This document shows positions 6,907 through 13,881 of a DNA stretch of 13,944 bases, in pieces (the stretch's first letter is position 1; each line of letters begins with the position of its first letter). The stretch comes from Saprospiraceae bacterium (GTDB lineage: Bacteria > Bacteroidota > Bacteroidia > Chitinophagales > Saprospiraceae), in assembly GCA_023299965.1 (NCBI GenBank), contig JALZVN010000214.1, positions 1 to 13,944 of the forward strand, read 5' to 3'. A program made the translations under genes and the position numbers. Below the pieces are notes generated by a model. It ran no database searches. It was not told where the DNA came from and saw only the letters and a program-made list of their open reading frames with translations.

Positions 6907-8163
6907 ATGTCAGAGGATAAAAGAATTGTAAAAATAGATATACTCCTTCAGCAAGAAAGATATGTCGAAGCGGAGAAGATTCTTTCTGGCATGTTGTCCG
7001 AAGATCCCAATAGCGTTTTGACACTAACCTTGATGGGGGAGGTAAAGCTTCAGCAGGATGAATATGATGAGGCGGATACCTTGGTAGATAATGCCATAGG
7101 TATTTCACCAGATAATGGAGACTTATATTATCTAAAATCTAGGATAGCTATCCATAGAAATAAATTGAGTGAAGCAGAAGATTGGATAAAGAGATCTATC
7201 GAGATAGATGCGTTTGATGCTGACTATTTCGCAGTGCTTGCTTCTATCAAGTTGGGGCGGAAGCAGTTTGATGCAGCTTTAGAAAACGCCAACACAGCCT
7301 TAGAAATTGATGCCGAAAATATTACAGCGCTAAATATCAGAAGCACCGCCTTGGTAAAGCTAGATCGTAGTGAAGAATCATTTCAAACGATCGAAGGTGC
7401 ATTGCGAGAAGATCCAAACAACCCATACACACATGCCAACTATGGATGGGGCTTGCTAGAAAAAGGAGAGCATGAAAAATCATTAGTACATTTCAAAGAA
7501 GCCCTATCGATTGATCCCAACTATGATTACGCCCAAGCTGGTTTGATGGAAGCATTGAAAGCAAAAAATCCAGTTTATAGACTCTTTTTGAAGTATATGT
7601 TTTTTATGAGCAAGCTCACTGCCAATTATCAATGGGGAGTGATCATCGGCTTTTATATGGGGTTTAGACTTATAAGAATTGTTGCAAGAAACAATGAATC
7701 GCTGCAGCCTTATCTCTATCCGTTATTATTTGCATTAGCTATTTTAGCCTTCTCTACATGGGTCCTCGGTCCCATCAGCAATTTGTTTTTGCGTTTCAAT
7801 AAATATGGTCAGTTGCTCTTAGACAAAAAAGAGAAGATGAGTTCCAATTTTGTAGCATTGGGTTTGGCACTTTTCTTACTTGGGGTGATTTTATATTTTG
7901 CTTTATCTAGTGATAACTATTTAGTTCTTGCAGTATATGGATTTGCGATGATGGTTCCTTGTAGTGTAATGTTTAATAAAACTAAATATGATAATTTTCT
8001 TTTACTCTATACGATAGGGATGGGGATAGTTGGCGCTGCGGCAGTAACCATGGCATTCTTGTCAGATCAGCCATTCAACATAATGACTATTATTTTTGCC
8101 ATTGGTTTTGTTGCTTTTCAGTGGGTGGCAAATGGAATGATGATCGCAGAAGACAATCGCTAA
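6907..8163 (+). CDS. TPR protein with C-terminal six-helix membrane domain
   Basis: A 418-aa protein. The N-terminal half (about 1-218) holds six TPRs, seen as recurring EAEKIL, EADTLVDNAI, EAEDWIKRSIEID, AALENANTALEID, ESFQTIEGALREDPNN and KSLVHFKEALSIDPN. The C-terminal half has about six hydrophobic helices (near 240-258, 269-293, 314-332, 337-354, 364-384 and 390-410), preceded by a basic-aromatic stretch, NPVYRLFLKYMFF. No enzyme motif is visible. The gene sits one base after the TPR-AAA+ gene and is followed closely by another TPR gene, so the three were probably selected as a unit. I infer that this protein tethers the soluble TPR-AAA+ ring to the inner membrane through TPR-TPR contacts. 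The substrate and function are unknown. Confidence 0.85.
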   Translation: MSEDKRIVKIDILLQQERYVEAEKILSGMLSEDPNSVLTLTLMGEVKLQQDEYDEADTLVDNAIGISPDNGDLYYLKSRIAIHRNKLSEAEDWIKRSIEIDAFDADYFAVLASIKLGRKQFDAALENANTALEIDAENITALNIRSTALVKLDRSEESFQTIEGALREDPNNPYTHANYGWGLLEKGEHEKSLVHFKEALSIDPNYDYAQAGLMEALKAKNPVYRLFLKYMFFMSKLTANYQWGVIIGFYMGFRLIRIVARNNESLQPYLYPLLFALAILAFSTWVLGPISNLFLRFNKYGQLLLDKKEKMSSNFVALGLALFLLGVILYFALSSDNYLVLAVYGFAMMVPCSVMFNKTKYDNFLLLYTIGMGIVGAAAVTMAFLSDQPFNIMTIIFAIGFVAFQWVANGMMIAEDNR

Positions 8164-8192
8164 CTAGACTATATCCTAATCAAAAATTAAAT

Positions 8193-9056
8193 GTGGAAGA
8201 CATATTAAAAATAGCAGATAGCTTCTATGATAATGGAGGATTTAAAGAAGCAATTGACTACTATAATCAGGTACTAGCTGAGGAACCCTACAATTCTTCT
8301 GCCTATGAAGGTCGTGGTTGTTGCTATTATGCTTTGCTTGACATCGATCAATCTATATTCGATCTTACATCTGCAGTGAAGTATGATTCGCAAAACCATA
8401 GTGCCTATTATAACCGCGCTATGATCTGGTATCACAAAAAAGATTTTGCCAATGCGAAAAATGACTTTGGACAGGCTTATTCGATTTATGGTGACAGTAT
8501 AGAGTACACTTCTAATTTTGCCTTAGCCCATTTTGAACTTAAAAATTATACAGCAGCACTCGAGTTACTCCTCCCTCTATTGGAAGAGGATAAGTACAAT
8601 CCCTGGACATTAGAAGTTATCAGCGCATGTTATTTCGAGGCGGAGCAGTTTGAATCTGCTATTGAGTTTTATCAGCGATTGCTCAAGGTGAATTCTAATG
8701 ATGTCAATGCGTATAATAATATTGCCTTTTGTTTATTGGAGGCGGGTTTGTATAAAGAGGCCATTAGGCATTGCAATACTGCTTTACATATCAACCCAGG
8801 CTTTGCATATGCTTATAACAATAGAGGATTTTGTCGGTTCAAATTAGGGGATCCACAAGGTGGATTGGCTGATGTGAATGAATCATTAGATTTAGACCCC
8901 TCCAATTCCTATGCCTATAGAAATCGAGCATTGATCTATGAATCACAGAAAAAAATAGACCTAGCCGTTGCAGATTTAGAGCGAGCATTGACGCTAGGGT
9001 TCACTAATAAGTTTGGTCTAGCGGTGGAGAAAGATTTGAAGAGAATTAAGGGGTAG
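8193..9056 (+). CDS. TPR-only protein, third member of the TPR-AAA cassette
   Basis: A soluble protein made almost wholly of about eight TPRs, each with typical spacing and Ala, Gly and Pro positions, for example KEAIDYYNQVLAEEPYN, ESAIEFYQRLLKVNSND, KEAIRHCNTALHINPG and DLAVADLERALTLG. It has no signal peptide or membrane helix. Two GTG starts are possible. The one at 8121 would overlap the upstream gene by 43 bases and add an Arg-rich leader (MGGKWNDDRRRQ) that looks like out-of-frame sequence. The one at 8193, used here, lies 29 bases after the upstream stop in an A-rich context and just before the first TPR. It probably acts as a scaffold or adaptor for the neighbouring TPR-AAA+ ATPase and membrane TPR protein; that is inference from context. 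Confidence 0.85.
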   Translation: MEDILKIADSFYDNGGFKEAIDYYNQVLAEEPYNSSAYEGRGCCYYALLDIDQSIFDLTSAVKYDSQNHSAYYNRAMIWYHKKDFANAKNDFGQAYSIYGDSIEYTSNFALAHFELKNYTAALELLLPLLEEDKYNPWTLEVISACYFEAEQFESAIEFYQRLLKVNSNDVNAYNNIAFCLLEAGLYKEAIRHCNTALHINPGFAYAYNNRGFCRFKLGDPQGGLADVNESLDLDPSNSYAYRNRALIYESQKKIDLAVADLERALTLGFTNKFGLAVEKDLKRIKG

Positions 9057-9060
9057 GTTT

Positions 9061-9193
9061 GGGCGATCCCCTTGCTCTACACAAAGCGCTACAATCGGGT
9101 CAGGCTCCTCCGGACTCGCTGTTCGCTCGGTACCTCCATTCGTACTTCATTTCGGTACTGCGCATTATGATGCGCATCCTCCATATCCTTATC
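9061..9193 (-). repeat. Dispersed structured intergenic element, divergent copy C
   Basis: The gap between the TPR cassette and the sugar-isomerase gene opens with GGGCGATCCCC and continues CAATCGGGTCAGGCTC. This parallels the reverse complement of the distal half of copy B (GGGGCTGCCCC, then GGGTCGGGCTC). The inner hairpin is different: TGCGCAT-TATG-ATGCGCA (9159-9176) is a perfect 7-bp stem in place of the ATCCCGAC stem. It then ends CATATCCTTATC, as the other copies end with TATCC in this orientation. The GC-rich block contrasts with the AT-rich surroundings. It is less certain than copies A and B. Confidence 0.5.
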
Positions 9194-9235
9194 GCAAGAT
9201 TTGAACTGGTTTAAATATTTTGCTAGGTATGTTGA

Positions 9236-10369
9236 ATGTGCTATATTGGAGCTTTAAGCACAAAACAAATAGCCTTGAAAGATACCTTAACTAAATATGC
9301 ACATATACCTCTAAAACAAAGGAACAACAGAGTTTGGCGAACCTACGAAGGCGGAGCATTGATTGACAAGTGGAAAAAGAGTCCCACTCAGATTGATAAC
9401 AGTATGCCGGAGCAATGGATTATGTCGGCTATCAATGCTCGCGGAAAAGATAGACCAAAAGACGAAGGACTCTCCTATGTAGAGACAGAGGAAGGTTTTT
9501 TCTCATTAAAAGAATTGATCAACTCTGATCTAGACTTGTATCTTGGAAAGGAAGTGTCACAAAAGTTTGGGACAACTGGTGTACTGATCAAGATGTTAGA
9601 CTCTGTAGAACGACTGACTATTCAGGTTCATCCCGATAAACAATACGCCAAAAATATTCTCAATTCTCAATTTGGTAAAACAGAATCTTGGTATGTTCTT
9701 GATACGCGAGAAGTAGATGGAGAACCAAGTGTGGTATACATGGGTTTTAAAAAACACGTTACCAAGGAGCTCTGGAAGACGATTTTTGACAATCAAGATA
9801 TAAAAGCTATGCTTGATTGCCTGCACAAGATTGAAGTGAAGTCAGGAGACGCATTCATGATTTATGGAGGAGTACCGCACGCTATTGGAGCGGGTTGTTT
9901 TCTTATGGAAGTGCAGGAGCCCACAGACTATACGATGCGTGTAGAAAAAACGACCCCAAAAGGACTCAAAATAGGACCTGGACTCATACATCAAGGCGTA
10001 GGAGAAGAGACCATGTTAGACTGCTTTCATTACGATACGTATACTCAAGAAGAAGCTTTAGAAAAATGGAAAATCACGCCAAAGGTGCTAGAAAATTCAG
10101 ATCAGTTTACGCTTAAAACATTATTTAATAAGGAGCACACCAATTGTTTTGGCTTGAGCGAATTATCTTTAGATGGCGAGTATACCATCGATAACAACGG
10201 TGGTTTTTATGTGGCCGTTATTTACTCTGGAAACGGCACACTACTTTGTGAGGGTAAGGAATATGCATATACTCAAGGAGATGAGTTTTTTATTTCTGCG
10301 GCTATACCGAATATAAAAATTAGTGCTGATCAATCTTCAAAAATTTTGTTGTGTTATCCACCGTCATAG
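9236..10369 (+). CDS. manA: Mannose-6-phosphate isomerase-like protein, class I (type I PMI cupin)
   Basis: A 377-aa zinc cupin of the phosphomannose isomerase type, which interconverts mannose 6-phosphate and fructose 6-phosphate. The zinc-site motifs are present: QVHPDK with Gln130 and His132, Glu150 in KTESW, and His215 in GGVPHAIG. NNRVWRTYEGG near the N-terminus and PEQWIMS (59-65) are typical of this branch. The ATG at 9236 gives a leader (MCYIGALSTKQIA) of doubtful reality; an in-frame TTG at 9275 is a possible alternative. It is followed after 33 bases by an SDR oxidoreductase of the mannonate pathway, and convergent genes encode mannonate dehydratase and a transporter. It may therefore serve sugar-acid metabolism or act on a related substrate, but that is inference. 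Confidence 0.85.
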   Translation: MCYIGALSTKQIALKDTLTKYAHIPLKQRNNRVWRTYEGGALIDKWKKSPTQIDNSMPEQWIMSAINARGKDRPKDEGLSYVETEEGFFSLKELINSDLDLYLGKEVSQKFGTTGVLIKMLDSVERLTIQVHPDKQYAKNILNSQFGKTESWYVLDTREVDGEPSVVYMGFKKHVTKELWKTIFDNQDIKAMLDCLHKIEVKSGDAFMIYGGVPHAIGAGCFLMEVQEPTDYTMRVEKTTPKGLKIGPGLIHQGVGEETMLDCFHYDTYTQEEALEKWKITPKVLENSDQFTLKTLFNKEHTNCFGLSELSLDGEYTIDNNGGFYVAVIYSGNGTLLCEGKEYAYTQGDEFFISAAIPNIKISADQSSKILLCYPPS

Positions 10370-10402
10370 ATTTAAGAGAAGACAAATTATAGACTATAAA
10401 AT

Positions 10403-11215
10403 ATGAATTTATTCAACCTAAAAGATAAGGTGATTTTAATAACCGGAGCCTGTGGTGTACTTGGAGGAGAGATGGCAAAATATCTCTTAACACAAGAAGC
10501 AACGGTCATTTTGTTACATTATAAGGAGGCGCCACTTACATCCGCTGTAGAACAACTCAAGTCTATCAGTGATAAAGTTACTGGCTATTTATGCAATGTT
10601 GTAGAAGAGGAAAGTCTACAAGAGGCGGCTACAAATATTATGGCTGATCATGGTAGAATAGATGTTCTCATCAATGCGGCAGGAGGTAATAAGCCGGGAG
10701 CCACTGTAGCTCCATCTCAGTCAGTATTTGATGTAGATATCTCCCAATTTAAAGATGTGATAGATTTAAATTTGTTTGGTAGTATTATACCATCTCTAGT
10801 CTTTGGGAAAGAAATGGCCAAAAATAAAAAAGGGACTATAATAAATGTGTCTTCGATGGCTTCAGAACGAGCTATCACTAGAATATTGGGATACTCTGCT
10901 TCTAAGGCGGCTATAGACAATTTTACGAAATGGATGTCAGTAGAGCTTGCTCAAAAATATGGCGACGGAATGCGTGTCAATGCCATTGCGCCTGGTTTTT
11001 TTATCGCCAATCAGAATCGTAAACTATTGACCAACGAAGATGGAAGTTATACCGATAGAGGCAATACCATTATTAGAAATACACCAATGAATCGATTTGG
11101 GAAACCTGAAGAATTGAACGGTGCTATACATTATTTGGCAAGTGAAGCTTCTAAGTTTGTAACGGGAACCGTATTGCCTATAGATGGTGGATTTAGTGCC
11201 TTCAGTGGAGTTTAA
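10403..11215 (+). CDS. SDR-family D-mannonate oxidoreductase (fructuronate reductase)
   Basis: A 270-aa classical short-chain dehydrogenase. Visible are the cofactor loop TGACGVLGG (14-22), NAAG (91-94), the catalytic tetrad Asn123, Ser150/Ser151, Tyr164 and Lys168 (YSASK), PG (197-198) after the substrate loop, and GTVLPIDGGF at the end. Length and motifs are complete. It is probably the SDR type of D-mannonate oxidoreductase, reducing D-fructuronate to D-mannonate with NAD(P)H, because it sits beside uxuA and has the long insert (200-230, NQNRKLLTNEDGSYTDRG) that I associate with this Bacteroidota group. E. coli UxuB belongs to a different family. It converges with uxuA, with a 37-base gap between the two stop codons. 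Other sugar-alcohol substrates cannot be excluded from sequence alone. Confidence 0.82.
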   Translation: MNLFNLKDKVILITGACGVLGGEMAKYLLTQEATVILLHYKEAPLTSAVEQLKSISDKVTGYLCNVVEEESLQEAATNIMADHGRIDVLINAAGGNKPGATVAPSQSVFDVDISQFKDVIDLNLFGSIIPSLVFGKEMAKNKKGTIINVSSMASERAITRILGYSASKAAIDNFTKWMSVELAQKYGDGMRVNAIAPGFFIANQNRKLLTNEDGSYTDRGNTIIRNTPMNRFGKPEELNGAIHYLASEASKFVTGTVLPIDGGFSAFSGV

Positions 11216-11252
11216 ACTAAGACTGGAAGTAGAGATGTAATATACTCTGGGA

Positions 11253-12464
11253 CTAGCTCTCCGACTTCATAGCCATCTTTATACCTATCTCTAGACCTCT
11301 TAGTTCTGCAAGCCCCTTTAATCTACCAATAGCTGAATATCCTGGATTTGTTTTTTTATGTAGATCGTCAAGTAGCATGTGTCCATGGTCTGGTCGCATA
11401 GGCATACGATAATCTTTCCTTCCCGAATTCAGTCTAGTTTTTTGTTCTATCAAGAGTTGTTTCATTACTTCGTACATGTTGACGTCCCCAGATAAGTGAG
11501 CGGCTTCATGAAAGTTGCCTGCTTGATCTCGAAGCGTGCTGCGCAGATGAATGAAGTTAATGCGATGTCCAAGTTCACTAATCATCTCTGGCAAATTGTT
11601 TTCATCGCTAACGCCTAAAGAACCAGTGCAAAAGCATAAGCCATTATTAGGGCTATTTACAACTTCAATAATTTTTCTTAAATCGTTCACATTGCTTACA
11701 ATCCTCGGAAGCCCTAAAATTGGGAAGGGAGGATCATCAGGATGAATAGCCATAATGACATTTGCTTCGATGGCAGTGGGGATAATTTCTTTTAGGAAGG
11801 CCAGTAAATGTTCTCTGAGTTCATTACTCCCAATTTTTTTATATTCATCTAGAACGGTTTGAAATTGGCTCAAAGAGTAACCCTCTTCAGCACCTGGCAA
11901 GCCAGCGATTATATTATTTGTAAGGGTTTGTTTTTCTAGCCTTGACATGCTTTCGAAAACGCTTTTAGCAGCCGTTTTCTCTTGTTCAGAATACTCTAAT
12001 TCTGCTCCTTTTCTCTTTAAAAGAAATAGATCAAAAACGGCAAATTTGTCAGCGTCAAAACGAAGTGCTTTTGAACCATCGGGAAGCTCGAAGGCAAGAT
12101 CCGTTCTTGTCCAATCTAATACGGGCATAAAATTGTAGCAAACAGTATCTATGCCTGCTTGACCTAAGTTTAGAATACTTTTCTTATAGTTTTCAATGTA
12201 CTCTTGGAATTTTCCAGTATGCTTTTTTATGTCTTCATGCACGGGGATGCTTTCAACTACAGACCAACTTAAGCCAGCTTGTTCAATTAATTGCTTTCTG
12301 ACTTCAATCTCTTCTTTGGTCCATATTTGCCCATTCGGGATATGATGTAGTGCCGTCACGATGCCTGTTGCACCCGCCATTTTGATATGAGATAAGGGAA
12401 TCGGATCTTTTGGTCCAAACCATCTCCAAGTTTGTTCTAAGCCAAATTTATTTGCATTCTTCAC
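11253..12464 (-). CDS. uxuA: Mannonate dehydratase
   Basis: A 403-aa TIM-barrel enzyme converting D-mannonate to 2-keto-3-deoxy-D-gluconate in hexuronate catabolism, in the cytoplasm. Family signatures are LEQTWRWFGPKDPI (9-22), AGATGIVTALHHIPNG (30-45), MAIHPDDPP (238-246), FCTGSLG (278-284), HLRS (306-309) and MRPDHGH (356-362). The expected divalent-metal (Fe2+ or Mn2+) ligands, His241, a Cys of CFCTG, His306 and Asp359, are all present, so it should be active. It starts with GTG at 12464, 11 bases after the stop of the Nramp-fold gene, and is the second gene of that operon. The neighbouring SDR supplies its substrate. The following steps (KDG kinase and aldolase) are not in the window. 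Confidence 0.95.
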   Translation of the reverse strand: MKNANKFGLEQTWRWFGPKDPIPLSHIKMAGATGIVTALHHIPNGQIWTKEEIEVRKQLIEQAGLSWSVVESIPVHEDIKKHTGKFQEYIENYKKSILNLGQAGIDTVCYNFMPVLDWTRTDLAFELPDGSKALRFDADKFAVFDLFLLKRKGAELEYSEQEKTAAKSVFESMSRLEKQTLTNNIIAGLPGAEEGYSLSQFQTVLDEYKKIGSNELREHLLAFLKEIIPTAIEANVIMAIHPDDPPFPILGLPRIVSNVNDLRKIIEVVNSPNNGLCFCTGSLGVSDENNLPEMISELGHRINFIHLRSTLRDQAGNFHEAAHLSGDVNMYEVMKQLLIEQKTRLNSGRKDYRMPMRPDHGHMLLDDLHKKTNPGYSAIGRLKGLAELRGLEIGIKMAMKSES

Positions 12465-12475
12465 TAGGTTTCTAT

Positions 12476-13723
12476 TTATAGTAGTTGTGCCAATACTCCT
12501 CTTACCCCAATAGCAGATGTGAATATAGAAAACAATAGAATCAATAAAAGAGTAATATTTGTTGTGGTTTTAAATTTATACTCTTGCATAAGGTCTTTCC
12601 TGTTTCCTAGATACATGATACATCCCACAGTCAATGGAAGAATAACAGAATTAAGGGCCTGTGAAATAATCATCACAAATACTGGTCGAGCATTAAATAT
12701 AGGAACTACAAGCCCAAGTAAAGATATGAAGAAAACCATTATTCTATATTTTCCAAGTTTCATTTCACGAGGGGATTGATTGTAGTCGCATAACAACCAT
12801 GGAAGCATCAAAACATTTGGGAACTGTGAAGAAACTCCTGCTGCTATAATACCAATAGCAAAAATAGCAACAGCCATTTTGCCTGCTAGGGGTTCCAGCA
12901 AAGTGATCATTTGTGAGGCTTCAGATAAGCCTAGATTAGCAGGGTACAAGGTACCTGCCGCGGCTGCCATGATGGAGATACTGATGATAAACATCAAAAA
13001 GACGGAGAATATAGCATCTGATTTTTGAGTGGCTTCATCTTTGATCGTCCATCCAGCCTCTTTCACTAGGGTAGTGCGCACAATGAACAAGCCTGAAAAA
13101 ACAGTGGTGCCTACAAGAGAAGCAAGTATTAGATACGGTCCCTTATCTGAGCCTTCCTTCGTAGGCGGGATGTTGGGTATCAATCCACTCAGGATTTCAC
13201 CAGGAGGAGGCATCAGGAGAAAGAAGTTCAATATAAAACAAGCAGACATCACAGCGACTATGACCGCTAATGCTCTTTCAAAAAATTGAGTCTCTCCATT
13301 CCAGAAAATAAAATAAACCAAACAGATATAGAAAGCGGCAAAGTATACTGCAGGAATTCCGCCGCTGATCATCGACTTTGACCATACATGTGATATGTCT
13401 GCAACTATGCCCATCACGCCCATGACACTACCCATCACACCAGCGGTTAGCGCCACTATGAAGAATATACCCATTGCTGGATGGATATGTTTCTTGAAGG
13501 CATATAAGGCGGTTTCGCCCGTAATCATAGTATAGCGGCTGTACAAGTTGATCATGAAGTAAGTAGCTAAACAAGAAAGGACAATAGTCCAGAGCATGGA
13601 CATCCCATAGGTGGCTCCAGCTTTAGCCATAGAGGTAACACTTCCTGTGCCAATATTGAATCCCAGAAGAAAAATTCCTGGAAGAAAAAGCGCTAAACTT
13701 TTCTTAAGCTTACTTAATGACAT
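12476..13723 (-). CDS. Nramp-fold transporter lacking canonical metal-binding residues
   Basis: A 415-aa inner-membrane protein with about 11 helices and clear Nramp (MntH) family similarity: LPGIFLLGFNIGTG in helix 1, AGATYGMSMLW, MITGETALYAF in helix 2 to 3, and AAGVSSQFPNVL near helix 8. The metal-binding motifs are changed. In a gap-free alignment of helix 1 against remembered E. coli MntH, DPGN is replaced by GTGS (25-28). In helix 6, MPH is replaced by FSG (209-211, in GTTVFSGLFI). It is the first gene of an operon with uxuA (11-base gap), under a palindrome like the UxuR operator. I infer import of a hexuronate or aldonate rather than a metal. The alternative is a metal transporter feeding UxuA, which uses Fe2+ or Mn2+; the lost ligands argue against that. 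Confidence 0.85.
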   Translation of the reverse strand: MSLSKLKKSLALFLPGIFLLGFNIGTGSVTSMAKAGATYGMSMLWTIVLSCLATYFMINLYSRYTMITGETALYAFKKHIHPAMGIFFIVALTAGVMGSVMGVMGIVADISHVWSKSMISGGIPAVYFAAFYICLVYFIFWNGETQFFERALAVIVAVMSACFILNFFLLMPPPGEILSGLIPNIPPTKEGSDKGPYLILASLVGTTVFSGLFIVRTTLVKEAGWTIKDEATQKSDAIFSVFLMFIISISIMAAAAGTLYPANLGLSEASQMITLLEPLAGKMAVAIFAIGIIAAGVSSQFPNVLMLPWLLCDYNQSPREMKLGKYRIMVFFISLLGLVVPIFNARPVFVMIISQALNSVILPLTVGCIMYLGNRKDLMQEYKFKTTTNITLLLILLFSIFTSAIGVRGVLAQLL

Positions 13724-13790
13724 TATTGATTTCTATTTAGAGTCTGTTTCTAGAATTACCTTAAAGACTAGCTACTGATAATCTTCTATT

Positions 13791-13803
13791 CTTGATAATC
13801 AAG
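13791..13803. promoter_or_regulatory. Inverted repeat in the Nramp-uxuA upstream region
   Basis: CTTGAT-A-ATCAAG is a perfect 6-bp inverted repeat, 68 bases upstream of the Nramp-fold gene start and close to where its transcription might begin. It is a candidate regulator site or part of the leader. No matching regulator is in the window. Confidence 0.3.
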
Positions 13804-13818
13804 TATTATTAGCCAATC

Positions 13819-13836
13819 AAATTGGTCAACCAATTT
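13819..13836. promoter_or_regulatory. UxuR/ExuR-like (GntR family) operator
   Basis: AAATTGGT-CA-ACCAATTT is a perfect 8-bp inverted repeat with a 2-base centre, 95 bases upstream of the Nramp-fold gene start. From memory the enterobacterial UxuR/ExuR consensus is AAATTGGTATACCAATTT, which differs only in the two central bases, and TGGTnnACCA is general for FadR-type GntR regulators. The operon contains uxuA, so a hexuronate-responsive GntR repressor is the natural candidate. A second half-site pair (CCAAT-CAA-ATTGG, 13813-13825) overlaps it. Confidence 0.7.
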
Positions 13837-13868
13837 TTCAAATTCGAATATATGGAAAATAATCTAAG

Positions 13869-13881
13869 AGTAACGATTACT
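13869..13881. promoter_or_regulatory. Second candidate operator upstream of the Nramp-uxuA operon
   Basis: AGTAA-CGA-TTACT is a 5-bp inverted repeat with CG in the centre, faintly like LacI-family sites. It lies 32 bases beyond the UxuR-like palindrome. It is short enough to occur by chance in this AT-rich region. Confidence 0.2.

Noticed and set aside
8121..8192. N-terminal extension of the third TPR gene from a GTG inside the upstream gene
   Set aside because: It would overlap the upstream gene by 43 bases and encodes an Arg-rich leader with no TPR pattern. The GTG at 8193 fits the domain start better, though I cannot exclude the longer form.
9190..9235. Possible UxuR-like site upstream of the manA-like gene (ACTGGTTT)
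   Set aside because: Only one half-site is present; there is no ACCA partner at the right spacing.
12519..13289. Plus-strand ORFs opposite the Nramp-fold gene
   Set aside because: Antisense shadows of a clearly coding membrane protein.
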